A stretch of 64,000 bases of DNA from Thecamonas trahens ATCC 50062 (GCF_000142905.1 NW_013657665.1:138164-202163); one strand, 5' to 3'; shown: positions 51,036 to 61,868, counted from the first letter of the stretch. Made by a program: numbers and translations. The notes: a model not told the origin generated them from the letters alone.

Positions 51036-52970
51036 ATGCCGGTCTCGTTCAAACGATACCGGCTAGGTGAGGGACGCAGAGAGGCAGGCGGTGGCGCAGG
51101 GGAAGGACCCGAGACGGGTGGCGGCGGGCATGGCCTGAGCCTGCGTTCCAAGCGGCTTCTTGGCCTGCGTAAGACGGCCCGACGAGTGGCAGAGAGCGCA
51201 CCGAACGATGCCGAGGCGGTAGGCGCGTGCCTTGAGTTGGATCTCTCGCTAAATGATCTGACAAGTCTCGCTCCGTTAGCGGATGAGCCGTATTTTGCCC
51301 ATCTGGCTGCGGTCAACGCGTCGATCAACTACCTGCCGTCGCTGGCGGCGCCAGTTATCCCGGATCTGGCGTATCTGCGGGTGCTTCGACTCGACAACAA
51401 CGCCATTGACTCGATGCAGCCACTGGATGGCCGCTTCCCGCTGCTGGAGACACTGAGTCTTGCCGGGAACGCCATACCGCGGATCACCGGACTCGCCAGC
51501 GCAGTCAGCCTTACCTCGCTCGATCTCACCGCCAACGAGCTAACCGTGCTCGACTCGCTCAAGGGGTGCACAGCGCTGAAGACGCTCAAGGTCGCCGGCA
51601 ACGCGATCACCGACGCCCAGCATGTCGTCTTCCTCCCGTCGCTCACCTCGCTCGACGTGGCTGACAACCAGCTTGCGGATCTCGGGGCGACCGCATCGGC
51701 CCTTCGCGGCTGTGCTTCGCTCGTCGAGCTGAGCGCCGGCGGCAACCCGCTGGCGGCAACGGCGTCGTACAAGGCTGTGTGCTTGGAGAGCGCGGCCCTG
51801 GAGCGACTCGATGGCCACGTGGTCACCCCGCTCTTCCGCGAGCGCATGTCCAACGTCGCCGCCGAGAGCAGGCTCTCCGACCTAGTGGCCGACACGACTG
51901 ATGCGTACCTGCAGCGCATCGAGGAGGCGCGGGAGACCAAGGCATCCAAGCTGCGGCTGCTCAAGGCGCGGACCCTCGAGATCGAGAGCCATTTCGACGC
52001 CTACCAAACCCATCTCGAGTCGGAGATGCACTCGCTCACCCGCTACGTCCACGACGTGCTTGCCAGTGGGGGGCGGACTGACGTCGATTTGGATGAAATG
52101 CGCGCAGTGCTGGCGGTAACTGAGGCTGCGCGTTGGAAAGAGGTTCTTGGCATGCTGCAGAACGACGCCGATGCATGGGAGGCCGAGGTTGCCCGCGCCA
52201 AGGCCGCTACCTCGCACACTGATAAGCTGCGGACGCTGGCTAAGGACGATCCACGAGCGTGGCGCGAGCTCAAAGAGCGCGAGCGCGAGCTGGTTGCCCG
52301 TGAGGATGCCATTGCCGCCCGCGAGCATGCGGCTGCAGAGTCGGCGCAGACGTCGGCGGCGGCGGCGGCAGAGCGCCGCCGGGCCCAGGCCGAGTTTTCC
52401 GCTGCCCGCGGCAGCGCCTTCCAAGTTCACCGAACGCTTGACGCCGCACATCGACCGCACCACGCTGCGCTCGGCGCTGACCGCACTCGGACCATCGCGC
52501 CGCCGACCCACAGTGGGCCGCCCGACGAGGCCGCAGTGGAGGCTGCCGCCGCCTCCCGCATTCAGGGCCAGTGGCGCGCGTCGCGGGCTTCGCACGATCT
52601 AATTGATCGTGCCTCGCCGTCTCGGCGGTCGTCGTCTCGGCGGGCGTCATCGTCGCGGCGATCGTCATCGTCACGTACCTCGTCGCGAACCTCGTCGCGG
52701 CGGCTCTCGCGGACCTCGTCTCGCGGCGCCCGCTCGACTGGGCCCGGACCACCTCCCGCTATTGCCGGGTCGGTGCAGTCTGGTGATGGCCAGAGCGAGC
52801 CGCGGCAGCAACCGTCGACCGAGCAACTGCGATCGCCGTCACCAGTGCGATCGCCGTCACCAGTGCGATCGCCGTCACCAGCGCGATCGCCGTCACCAGC
52901 ACAAGCGCCAGCGCCAACGCCAGCACCAGCGCCAGACGGCAAGAAGAGCCGTACTTGTGTAGTATCGTAA
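51036..52970 (+). CDS. LRR - coiled-coil - IQ protein with a C-terminal CaaX prenylation motif
   Basis: 644 residues. Six or so leucine-rich repeats at about 65-265 of the SDS22/centrosomal type (LRVLRLDNNAIDSMQPLDGR, LTSLDLTANELTVLDSLKGC, LTSLDVADNQLADLGA) with a cap, then coiled coil (about 285-460). One IQ-like motif (ASRIQGQWRASRASH, about 505) suggests calmodulin or centrin binding. A Ser/Arg-rich stretch, an 18-base coding repeat (RSPSPV) and a terminal KKSRTCVVS follow. CVVS fits a CaaX box with Ser at X, the farnesylation preference, preceded by a basic cluster. LRR-coil-IQ layout resembles CEP97 or LRRIQ proteins of centrosome and cilium; a lipid anchor on such a protein is unusual. 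ATG 51036 is the first Met. Confidence 0.83.
   Translation: MPVSFKRYRLGEGRREAGGGAGEGPETGGGGHGLSLRSKRLLGLRKTARRVAESAPNDAEAVGACLELDLSLNDLTSLAPLADEPYFAHLAAVNASINYLPSLAAPVIPDLAYLRVLRLDNNAIDSMQPLDGRFPLLETLSLAGNAIPRITGLASAVSLTSLDLTANELTVLDSLKGCTALKTLKVAGNAITDAQHVVFLPSLTSLDVADNQLADLGATASALRGCASLVELSAGGNPLAATASYKAVCLESAALERLDGHVVTPLFRERMSNVAAESRLSDLVADTTDAYLQRIEEARETKASKLRLLKARTLEIESHFDAYQTHLESEMHSLTRYVHDVLASGGRTDVDLDEMRAVLAVTEAARWKEVLGMLQNDADAWEAEVARAKAATSHTDKLRTLAKDDPRAWRELKERERELVAREDAIAAREHAAAESAQTSAAAAAERRRAQAEFSAARGSAFQVHRTLDAAHRPHHAALGADRTRTIAPPTHSGPPDEAAVEAAAASRIQGQWRASRASHDLIDRASPSRRSSSRRASSSRRSSSSRTSSRTSSRRLSRTSSRGARSTGPGPPPAIAGSVQSGDGQSEPRQQPSTEQLRSPSPVRSPSPVRSPSPARSPSPAQAPAPTPAPAPDGKKSRTCVVS
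52837..52905 (+). repeat. 18-base coding tandem repeat, about four copies (RSPSPV)
   Basis: CGATCGCCGTCACCAGTG is repeated about four times with single changes, encoding RSPSPV/A. It precedes an Ala/Pro (QAPAPTPAPAP) stretch and the CaaX end. Confidence 0.9.
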
Positions 52971-53161
52971 GACACCTGGCTCTGGTGCGGCGCGGCTCGA
53001 CCTGATCGGATCGGAATTGCAAAGTGGACTGACGTAGCCACCCCACACCCGAAATGCCCTTGATGCCTCCGATGTATCGATGTGTCTATGTCAAGCTAAA
53101 CACCGAAAACATGGCTCCGCGTGTGGCTCCGCATTCTCTCTGTCACCTCACTCACTTTGTC

Positions 53162-55702
53162 ATGTCCGCCGGAGCCCGGCTTCTCCACGCGGCACGACAG
53201 CGGGACGCGCTTGCTGTGCGCAAGGTCATTGGTGAGCTGTCCAACAGTTCTGAAGTGCCTTCCATCATCAACCAACATACCGTACGTGTACAGTTGTCAC
53301 CGTCCCCCTCATCGTCCCTGTGCCGCATCACATGCGGCCTTCCATGAACCCTTGTCGCTCCCGCTCGCCACGGCCAATGTTCCACGACGCGCGGGGCTCG
53401 TCAGCCATGGGTACCGCCACCACCACCACCACGCGCGTACTTGCCTCCCCTCCCCTCTCACACACACTCAAACTACTCGCACTACCCTGTGTTCTGCACT
53501 CCCAACGCATGCGAAGCAGGGCGTTTGGCCCCCCCCCCCCCCCCCCCCCCCCCTCCCGCCACTGTCTCACCCCGGAGAGCGATTGAGGCTCGATAGGATA
53601 CAGGGTGGACGGCGCTGCACCACGCGGCGTACAACAATGATGTAGAGTCGATAGCGTTGTTGCTGGAGGCTGGAGCTCAACTGGAAGCTCGTGATCGTAT
53701 CGGGGCGACACCGCTGTATGTGGCGTGCTTGTCGGGCCATACCGAGGCAGCAGCGGTGCTTGTCGATGCCAATGCAGAGATTGATACCCGCAAGGACGAG
53801 GGCTGGACGCCGCTGCTTGCTGCCTGCCACTACGGCTTTGCGGCAGTGGTGGGCCTCTTGCTCGAGGCTGGGGCCAATCCGGATGCACAGACCCCGCTTG
53901 GCTCGACGCCGACGTTTCTGGCGGCGCAGGAGAACCATATTGTTGTGCTCTCGCTACTTGTCGGCGTCGGCGCCTCGGTCAACTTGCTCAACAACGACGG
54001 CGTCTCGCCGTTGGTGGTGGCCGCATCCAAGGGGCATTCCCAGGTTGTTGTCCTCCTCCTCGACGGCGGCGCCGATCCAAACGTCGGCCACAAGAACGGC
54101 TGGTCCGCGCTGCTGCTGGCCGCCCACAAGGGCCACCTTTCGATTGTGCAGGATCTGGTAGCGTGTGGTGCGGACGTTGACGCGTGCAACTCGTCGGGCG
54201 CGAGTGCACTCTACGTTGCCACCCAGAATGGCGCCGCCGACATTGTGGCGGCGATCATTACTGCTGGCGCGGATCCGAACATCCCCAAAAGCGACGGGTG
54301 GTATCCGCTTCTCATTGCCGCCCACAAGGGTGCCGCGCAAGTCACCGAGGAACTTCTGAGCCATCCTGACATTGATGTGCACGTGACCAACACAGCAGCG
54401 GCTACCTCGCTGTACCTGGCCGCACAATCTGGCTCGATCGAGGTGGTGCGGATGCTGCTGGCGGCCGGTGCAAACCCCAACTCTGCCAAGGACGACGGCT
54501 GGACGCCGCTGATGATTGCAGTCCACCGGCGGCATCTCAAGGTGGCCCGCGTGCTCATCGGCAGCGGCGCCGAGGTGAACCAGCGCAACGCCAATGGAGC
54601 AACCGCGCTGTATGTGGCGGCGCAGCTCGGGTTCCTGGCCGCTGTCAACCTGCTGTTGGAGGCCCAGGCCTCGCCTTTGGCTGCCAAAGCGGTTGATGGC
54701 TGGACAGCGCTCCATGTTGCCACCACTGGCGGCTTTGAGGACGTTGTCGCCGCACTGCTTGCCGCAGGCGCCAACCCGCATGCTGCTGCCCACGATGGCG
54801 AGACACCGCTCCACATTGCCGCCATCTCACCGTCGCCGGCCATGCAGCGGCTCTTCCTTACATACACCACAGTGCCCGAGCTTCCGCACTCGGCACCACT
54901 GCCAACTCGGTCACGGTCGCGATCCAAGGCCAAGGCCAAGTCCAAGGCCAAGTCGCGGCCCAAGTCCAAGTCCAAGTTACGCTCCAAGTCGCGCTCCAAG
55001 TCTAAGACTAAGACCAAGGCCAAGGCCCGAATGAGCGGGAGCCCGAGCAGTGGCAGCCGCGAGCGGCATGACTTTGCCTCGCTCTCCTCGTCCGAAGTGT
55101 CGTTTGATGAGGCGGGCTCACTGGTGAGCCCGCAGCAGGTGCGATCGGGCTCGTCGTCGCCGCTGGGCGCTCCTCCGCCGCCGTCAAGTAGCACGCCTGA
55201 AAGCCGCGGTGAGCGGTACAGCTTGCAGCCGCCGCCGGTACCGGACTTTCTGCCCGGATCGAGCCCTGGTGCGTACGCGACGTCGCAGCCAACAACCAAG
55301 TCGTGGGAGTGCGTCAACTGCACCTTTGTCAACGCATACGTCTCGTCGTGCGAGGTGTGCGGCACTCCACAGGGCGGCGGACTCATCCCATCGGACATTC
55401 TTCAGCAGAACAAGGCGCTCGTGTCGGCACCTCCCTCGCACAGCCGGTCACGCGGCGGCGCGCGCGCGCGTGCTGCCGATGCTTCCAGCTCAGCCGATGA
55501 CGCGTGTTCACAGGCAAGTGACGACGACGGCAACACGTGTCTAGTGTGCTGGGACGGGCCTAAGACTGCAGCGTTTGTCCACGGCGACACCGGGCACCTC
55601 TCGGCGTGCATGATGTGCGCACAGCAGGTTCTGCGCCGCAAAGACGTGTGCCCGGTCTGTCGCGAACCTATCGAGCGGGTGGTCGAGATCTTTAAAGTCT
55701 AA
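53162..55702 (+). CDS. Ankyrin-repeat E3 ligase candidate with RanBP2-type finger and RING, two exons
   Basis: Exon 1 53162-53285 (MSAGARLLHAARQRDALAVR), intron to 53603 (GTGTAC...GGATACAG), exon 2 53604-55702; 740 residues in phase. A slightly better donor four bases earlier (GTACGT) would need one more base. About 12 ankyrin repeats (WTALHHAAYNNDVESIALLL, ATPLYVACLSGHTEAAAVLV and so on) span 35-455. A Lys/Ser repeat block (KAKAKSKAKSRPKSKSKLRS) follows, then a RanBP2-type zinc finger WECVNCTFVNAYVSSCEVCG (about 610) and a C-terminal RING CLVCWDGPKTAAFVHGDTGH...CPVCREPIERVVEIFKV of the MDM2/MAPL C3HC4 type. Probably a ubiquitin ligase whose ankyrins choose substrate and whose NZF-like finger may bind ubiquitin. 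Confidence 0.87.
53286..53603 (+). other. 318-base intron of the ankyrin/RING gene
   Basis: Contains a C run of about 22 (53530-53551) serving as part of the pyrimidine-rich zone before the GGATACAG acceptor. Exact donor uncertain by four bases. Confidence 0.6.
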
Positions 55703-55737
55703 GCGCACACCATGCGAGGCGGGAGCAGGCTGCCGTG

Positions 55738-56685
55738 CTAGAGGCTCGCAGCAGCAGCAGCAGCGGCGAGGAGCTCGAGGTCGCGCGGCATGGTCTTGTT
55801 CGGCGTCTCCAGGATGAGAGGCACGCGGGCGACCATCGGGAGTGCCAGAAGTTCGACAAATGCATCCGCACCGATGTGGCCATGGCCGAGCTGAGCGTGA
55901 CGGTCCTTGCGCGAGCCACGCGGGTGGACCGAGTCGTTGAGGTGCATGCCAGCGAGGACGCCCGCGCCGCAGACCGATTCAAACTCAGCCAAGACGCCAG
56001 CGATGTCGCCTGCAACATCGTAGCCTGCGGCGCACATGTGGGCAGTGTCGAGACAAATTCCCAGGCGCGGGGCAAGCATAGGCTCATGGGCAATGGCGCC
56101 GTGGCGGATGGCGGCGAGCTCCTCAAAGGTTGCGCCGAGGAACGAGCCGCCGCCGGCGGTCGACTCGAAGACAAGCTTAACGTGGGGAAAGGCACAGCGA
56201 GCAAGGGCATCGACGGCAGCCGCAGCAACCCTGTCGACGGCCTCGTCAAGTGGCGCACCAAGCGCTGCGCCCGGGTGTATGTTGAGGGCGCCAAAGCCGA
56301 GAGCACCGACGGCGTCGAGCTCGGCCACCAGCAGGTCGAGCGACTTTGCCCGCTTAGCCTCGTCGGGGTGGGCAATGTTGGTCAGGTACGCGCCATGGAC
56401 AAGGACTCGCTCGCCATCGATGCCTTGGGCGTCTACCAAGGCCTGGCGTGCTGATCTTGCCTTTTCTTCGGTAATCTTTGGGTGCGCCCACGTCCGTGGG
56501 GAGGCGGTAAAGAGAGCCAGCGCCGTCATGCCGATGGCATCCGCCCGAGCAATGACAGCCGCATGTGATGGGCTCATCGAGAGATGCGCTCCGACCCACA
56601 TATGGTCCGGAAACTCGACTCCTTTCTGCGGGCCTCCACCCATTCGCCTCTCTTCCCGGCTCCGTAACCTCGATGCGTTCGCCAT
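55738..56685 (-). CDS. APN1: Endonuclease IV family AP endonuclease
   Basis: 315 residues. Cuts DNA 5' to abasic sites in base-excision repair. All nine zinc ligands of the Nfo/Apn1 family can be placed: H in VGAHLSM and NIHPGAAL, E in LVFESTAGGG, D and H in GICLDTAHMCAAGYD, H in GMHLNDS, D and H in RKDRHAQLGHGHIG, and E in LILETPNKTMP, with VHGAYLTNIAHP also conserved. A TIM-barrel of standard length. ATG 56685 (MANASRLRSREERRMGGG) gives a basic leader that could be nuclear or mitochondrial; ATG 56730 is also in frame. The Lys-rich Apn1 nuclear tail is absent. Divergent from the RhoGEF gene. Confidence 0.92.
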   Translation of the reverse strand: MANASRLRSREERRMGGGPQKGVEFPDHMWVGAHLSMSPSHAAVIARADAIGMTALALFTASPRTWAHPKITEEKARSARQALVDAQGIDGERVLVHGAYLTNIAHPDEAKRAKSLDLLVAELDAVGALGFGALNIHPGAALGAPLDEAVDRVAAAAVDALARCAFPHVKLVFESTAGGGSFLGATFEELAAIRHGAIAHEPMLAPRLGICLDTAHMCAAGYDVAGDIAGVLAEFESVCGAGVLAGMHLNDSVHPRGSRKDRHAQLGHGHIGADAFVELLALPMVARVPLILETPNKTMPRDLELLAAAAAAASL

Positions 56686-56857
56686 CCGCACCCGCAGCTG
56701 CCGCGCCAGCTCTCGCCGACCCGCGAGCATGTGCTGGTTGAGCCGAGTGTTGTCGCGCTTGGCCAATACGTCGGCTCGGGGGAAGTAAGCCACAATTTGT
56801 CGTTTAGCTGAGCGAGTGCTCCGATCAGGTTGGGTAGAACGTTGTGCTGTTGGAGCA

Positions 56858-57100
56858 GAGGGTAGGGTAGGGTCGTGTGGCTGAGTGTGCAGAGACAGCT
56901 GGGACTAGGGCTGTAGGGAGGGCTGCGCAGAGGCGACCCGGCGACGCAACCGTGCACGACGACAGGTCCAGCCACGTCCGGAAAGCACGAGGCACGACGA
57001 TAGGGACACCCACAGCAGATCCGAGACCACAACTCGAGAGGGGAACTCATTCAGGCATACTTGTTGGCCACCAGGTGATACATACACCCTAACCCTACCA
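56858..57100. promoter_or_regulatory. Telomere-like short repeats in a divergent promoter
   Basis: GAGGGTAGGGTAGGGT at about 56858-56874 and ACACCCTAACCCTACC at about 57084-57099, in opposite orientation and about 220 bases apart, between endonuclease IV (-) and the RhoGEF gene (+). They resemble telo-box promoter elements or interstitial telomere traces. The rest of 56686-57404 is C/T-rich leader with a C run near 57336-57350. Confidence 0.35.
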
Positions 57101-57404
57101 CAACCACCAGATCGAGTTGTTCTGTGGTTTCTCCCCCCCGCAAAAAGTGTGGTGTGGTGGTTGGCGGGGGAAAAGGGGAGTCCGCTTGTGTCTGCCAATT
57201 TCGCAACTCACCGCTTTCTCCCGTACTCGGCCGCGAACGCCCTCCGCCCACCCCCCGCACGCACGCTACAGGCCAAGGGCACTCACCGTCCGTAGTGTGC
57301 CACACTTGGCTCGCCCACCTTCTCCTCCTCCTCCTCCCCCCCCCCCCCCCTCACCCCTCTAACCTCACACCTTGTACACATTCCCATAGCCAAGCCAAGT
57401 GGCC

Positions 57405-59700
57405 ATGAGCAGCCCTCCGCCACCACGGCCACCCAAACCCATGGCTGTCACTGCCCTTCTCGGCTCGTCTGTCCGTGCACGATCTGACTCGGCTCCTGTC
57501 GCCCATCTACCGCCTGCACCTACTGCAGCTCACCCGCTCACGGGCCTAGATGCGCCCGGAAGCCATCCGATCACGGCGCCCCGGCCTGTGCCTGGCGCAC
57601 GCCCTGTGCCCGGTGCGCGACCAGTGCCTGGCAGCCGGCCGGATGCTGGTCTGCCCTCGCCGGGAGGAGCAAGTACGGCGGAAAGCGACCCGATTGCCAT
57701 CCCGTCGCACGGCTCGTTGTACGGGGCGACTGGAGCGTGCGAAAGCCGGAGCGAGATCGCGAGCAGACTGGCGAGGTCGCCGCCGCCGCAGCGGGTGCGG
57801 TCGCTGCGGCCGCAGCTGCCGCCGCGACCCGATGCGATGAAGGGGGCCAAGCGGCGGTCGCGATCGTCGTCGCTGCCGGCGCTCATGCTTGCCAAGCAAA
57901 TGGAAGAGGCACGAGCCGGGGCTGGCGGGCCGTCGCCGTTGCTGCGGGCGGCGATGGGTGGACTGCCAGACTCGTCGCTTCCGGACAACTTTACGCTGCG
58001 GCACCTGGGCGTGCAGCCGCGGCTGACGGCCGAGGACCAACCGGACATCGACCCAATTGAGGTGGTATTTGGTGAGCGGCCGATTGAGGGCGTGCTGTTC
58101 CAGCACTCGACAGGCATCAAGACGTGGAAAAAGCGGTTTGTGCGGCTCAAGGCTTCGCTGCTCCAGGTGTTTGACAAGGAGGGCGCGTCCAAGGCGCGGA
58201 GCGTGGTCGACGCCGCAGAGTTTTTGTCAAGCCCGAGGTGCAAGGCAAGTTCTCGCGCGACTCGGTCTTTACGCTCGCCACCACGTCGGAGCAGCACACA
58301 TTTGCGGCGTCGACCGACATTGTGCGCGACGCGTGGGTCGCGGCCATTGCGCGGGTCTCTCGCAACTCGGCCTTTGACCGCTCACCGAGAGGAACAGGCG
58401 GACTGGGTGCAGGTACACTGGGCAGTTTGCCGGGCGCATCGCGATCGCTTTCGGCGCTCCCGGTCGAGGCTAGCAGCAGCGGCGTGTCTCCACAAGCGCC
58501 GAGCTCGCCGGCGGGCGAGAGCGTATGCTCTCCTGCGGCTTCGCCGCGGACGCAAGGTGCGACTACCGGGGACTCTTCGAACGACGGTGACGGAGTTGCG
58601 AGTGGCGAAGCGGCTTCCGGCGAGGAAGAGCTCGCGAATGCCGAGCTGGAGGCCGTGGTGCGGAGACTGATCTCTCTCACGAGCTCCGAGGCAGCGTACA
58701 TCGGAAATCTCAACGCGATGATTGAGGTGTGGTTCAAGCCACTGAAGGCGACGCCGTTTCCCATTGTCACCCCGGAGCAGTTTCAGATCATGCTCTCGTG
58801 CGTGGATGTGATTGCGAACAAGTCGTCCAAGCTTGTGGCGGCGCTGGAGGCTGCAGCGGCCGATGCTGGGCTTCCTACCGACGCCGGAGCTGAGATTTCC
58901 AGCGACCGCGAGCAGCAGGAGGCATACGTCAAGGCGGCGCTGGGGCTATGGGAGGAGTACGCTTCGGCGAGCGGCCCGCAATCTCTCATTGTGCTGTATT
59001 CCAAGTACTGCATCGACCACATTCCGCTAGAGCAATGCTGGCCGAGCTAGAGGAGGACTCGATGATTTTCAAGGGCTTTATGATGGACGCACACACACAC
59101 GAGCTCTGTCGGGGGATGGAGTTTTCCGAGTTGAGCCGATTCCCGCCGCGGCGGATCCGCGAGTATCCGCTGCTGCTGCGTGACGTGCTGGGGCTGGCCA
59201 AGACGAGCGGTACTGCGGCGCGGCTGCGGGCGCTGTGTGACCGGCTGCAGTACGTGTCTGCCGAGGTTCAGCGGAACGAAGCATCGGGAACACGGGCGAC
59301 GCAGATCCGGTCTGCACTGACCTTTGCCAATCCACTGGACAACTTGTTGACGGACGCATCGCTGTTTGTAGTGGACGTGGACGTCAAGATCGCCGTGAAC
59401 GACGGGGCCAAGTTTTCCGACGGTGCCGTGGTTGTCTTTACCGACGCCATTTTTGTATGCCTGTCAAAGCGAAAGAAGGACGGCGAGCTGGTGTGCGACG
59501 AGGCGTGTGCGGTGGCGACGTCGCGGGTGTCTGAGCTCCCGCCACGCGGCAAGGCGAAGCATCTCGTGGCGATTGCCAACAACCTGACGCAGACAACGTA
59601 CATTCTGTCTGCGGGCTCGTTTGCGGACCACAGCGCGCTGCTGCGGGCGCTCAAGGAGACGATGGAGGCAAGCGCGGCCGGCCCGTCCAAGAGCGAGTGA
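57405..59700 (+). CDS. RhoGEF (PH - DH - PH), frame broken twice
   Basis: Guanine nucleotide exchange factor for Rho-family GTPases. Pro/Arg-rich N-terminus with a PVPGAR tandem repeat, then PH1 at about 222-322 (EGVLFQHSTGIKTWKKRFVR...), a linker, DH at about 412-620 (LISLTSSEAAYIGNLNAMIE, FKGFMMDAHTH-ELCRGMEF, FPPRRIREYPLLLRDVLGLA) and PH2 at about 640-762. PH1 switches frame at the T5 run 58221-58225; one added T gives AEFFVKPEVQGKFSRD. DH switches at about 59031-59040 (one added base, for example CAA to CAAA, gives LEQMLAELEEDS). With both, 765 codons. The DH core PxRIxxYPLLL (here PRRIREYPLLL) is intact, so exchange activity is likely. Confidence 0.85.
57588..57641 (+). repeat. Coding tandem repeat, PVPGAR units
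   Basis: Three and a half copies of an 18-base unit (CCTGTGCCTGGCGCACGC-like) near the N-terminus of the RhoGEF gene, encoding PVPGARPVPGARPVPGSR. Confidence 0.85.
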
Positions 59701-59719
59701 GCTCGGGCGCGGGCCGGCG

Positions 59720-61275
59720 CTACTCGAGAGAATGCCAGAGGTAAACGTTGCCGTCGGCATCCGAGGTTGCGGCCTGGACATGGGCGCGGGCGCGGTCGGG
59801 CGAGGTGTTGAGAGCGAGGCGGAGGAAAGAGGCGGCAAAGTCGTCGCTGTCGCGCGGCGCCATGCTCATGCGGAGGGCGGCGTCCGGGTCGTCGAGATCG
59901 TACATGAGGAGTGAGCCGTTGGCCGACGGCACAACGCAGAGACCAAGCTCCGAGTCGAGTGCAAAGTTGGTCGATGCGAGGGCACCGTCGACGACCGGGA
60001 GTACAGCGTCGGCAATGGTACGCGGGATGACGGGCGAGGCCGCGTCGTCGGTATCGACACGTTCGGCCTCGTCGACCTCGTCGCCGAGGAGGGACCAGAC
60101 GTGGACAAGGGCGTCGCGGCCAGACGAGACAACATACCCGCCTGCGGTGTCGAGTGAAACGCAGTCGACATAGTCGGCGTGGGCAGCGGCGGCTTCGAAG
60201 AGCGGCAGGTGCGGCATGCGGAGGTCGTAGACGTGGACGCCGCGGTAGCCGCCAAGGGCAAGGGTGCGGCCGTCAGGCGAGAGGTCGATGGCCCGGACGA
60301 GGTCCCACGCGGGCTCTGCGCCGGCGAGGCCGTCAGCTTCGGGCGCGATGGCGGCGACCGGATTGGCCTCCCGCCAGTCCCAAACCAGCCCGCCACCAAC
60401 AGTGCCGGCCGAGGCAAAGCCGACATGCGAGGTGGCGAGCGCGTAGGTGGCCATTGGCGCATCGGCGCCGACGGCGTCCACCACTGCGCGCGAAAGCTCG
60501 TACGTCGCAACCAGGCTCCCAATCTCCATGTCGAAGAGCGAGAGCGCGCCGCCAGCGGCGTAGCCGGTGAGAATGGCGTTGTCATCGCCGACGAGGGTGG
60601 CGGCTGAGAGGCCGTCGAGCGGGCCAAACTCGGCACGGAGGCGCGGTGCGCCGCGGCTTGAAACATCCCACATGGCGAGCGTCCCGTCGAGCGCCGCGGT
60701 CATGAGCAGGAGCGGCGAGGTTGCCGCGCGGGAGTAGAGGTCGAGCGCAATGATGGTGTCGTCAGCGGCAGCAAAGGCAAACGACGGGACCCAGGCCGGG
60801 AGGGCGAGGGCGGCGTAGTCGGCCTCGGCCTCAGTCGCAGCCTCGTCGTTGGCGGCAGCAAGGGTAGCTGCGGCGTAGTCGGCCTCAGACTGACCGAGCT
60901 CCCAGGCGGCAGACTCGTACGCGGCCCCGACTTGAACAGCGGCGAGTTGGCGCCAAAAGCCAATGACTGATTGGCGCCAAAAACGAGCGAGTCGTCGGGC
61001 ACGTCCTCGTCGTACAGCGACGAGTACGTCGAGCTTGCGTCGTCAATGGCGTAGTAGACCGAGGTGTGTGCGGCGGAAGGGGCGCGTGCAGCGACAGACG
61101 GTGTGTGTGCGGCGGCAGGCGAGGCCGAAGCCGCGGCCGTGTGCGCGCCGGGTGACGGCGAGGGCGAGAAAGCGACGGTGAAGGCCGACGGCTCCGGTGA
61201 GAACTTGTGCTTCGAGTCCAGCGGGAACTGCACCTCTGGCACGGCGGCATCATAATAAGAGGTAGCCATTGCCAT
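59720..61275 (-). CDS. WD40-repeat protein, frame broken once
   Basis: 518 codons after repair. The N-terminal third is Ser/Ala/Pro-rich (SPSPGAHTAAASASPAAAHT) with an acidic SLYDEDVPDDS stretch. WD-type repeats follow: MTAALDGTLAMWDVSS, GGGLVWDWREANPVAAIAPE, LALGGYRGVHVYDLR and GYVVSSGRDALVHVWSLLGD, ending YLWHSLE; about six or seven blades. Frames meet at a G4 run on the coding strand (C4 at 60925-60928); adding one G gives FKSGAAYESAAWEL and a frame continuous into the repeats. Subfamily not recognised. ATG 61275 gives MAMATSYYDAAVP. The stop is 19 bases from the convergent RhoGEF stop. Confidence 0.78.
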
Positions 61276-61868
61276 CAGGGGCAAAGTGAGAGTGTGTGAA
61301 GGATGGATGGCGAGGAGTGTAGCCGTGTGTGTGTGTGTGTAGGAAGGGGGGGGGGGTGCGTGTTGGGGAAATAATCAATGACCAGTGGTGAACAGGTAGG
61401 AAGCAGCATAGCAGAAAGGCAGCAAGGAGCTGATCAAATCCATGTTCGTGGTGATGAGGATTGGGTAGAAACCAACGGCTTGCGAGGCGAATTTTGTCAG
61501 GCAAAAAGGAGGAGGTGAGGGAGGAAACGAGGGGGGGGGAGAGGCGAAGCAGGCACTTTGTAGCCTTCCTCACCAACCTTACTCGGGGCACACTCGACGT
61601 GACCAAGGCCTTTCCCATCCCCCACCGCTTGCCACTACCCACCATCCAACCTTCCTCTCACTCCTTCGTACCATTCAAAGTCTTCTCAAAGTCCTCTCGT
61701 ACCCCCTTGTCGTCACCACCCCCGTCACCCCCGCCACGTGTTGGTGTTCTTCCGAACGCGCCAAACGGACAGCGTTTGAGTCGGACACGGTTGGTGATCG
61801 TGGAAGCGAGCAAGGCAGTCAAGGCGAAGCAGGCAAGAGGCAGAGAGAGAGAGAGAGAGTAGCTGGAC
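61276..61868. other. Divergent intergenic region
   Basis: Between the WD40 gene (-) and the orphan gene (+). Holds a (GT)n/poly-G tract (about 61327-61355) and a (GA)n tract (61841-61859) immediately before the orphan start. No gene seen. Confidence 0.6.
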
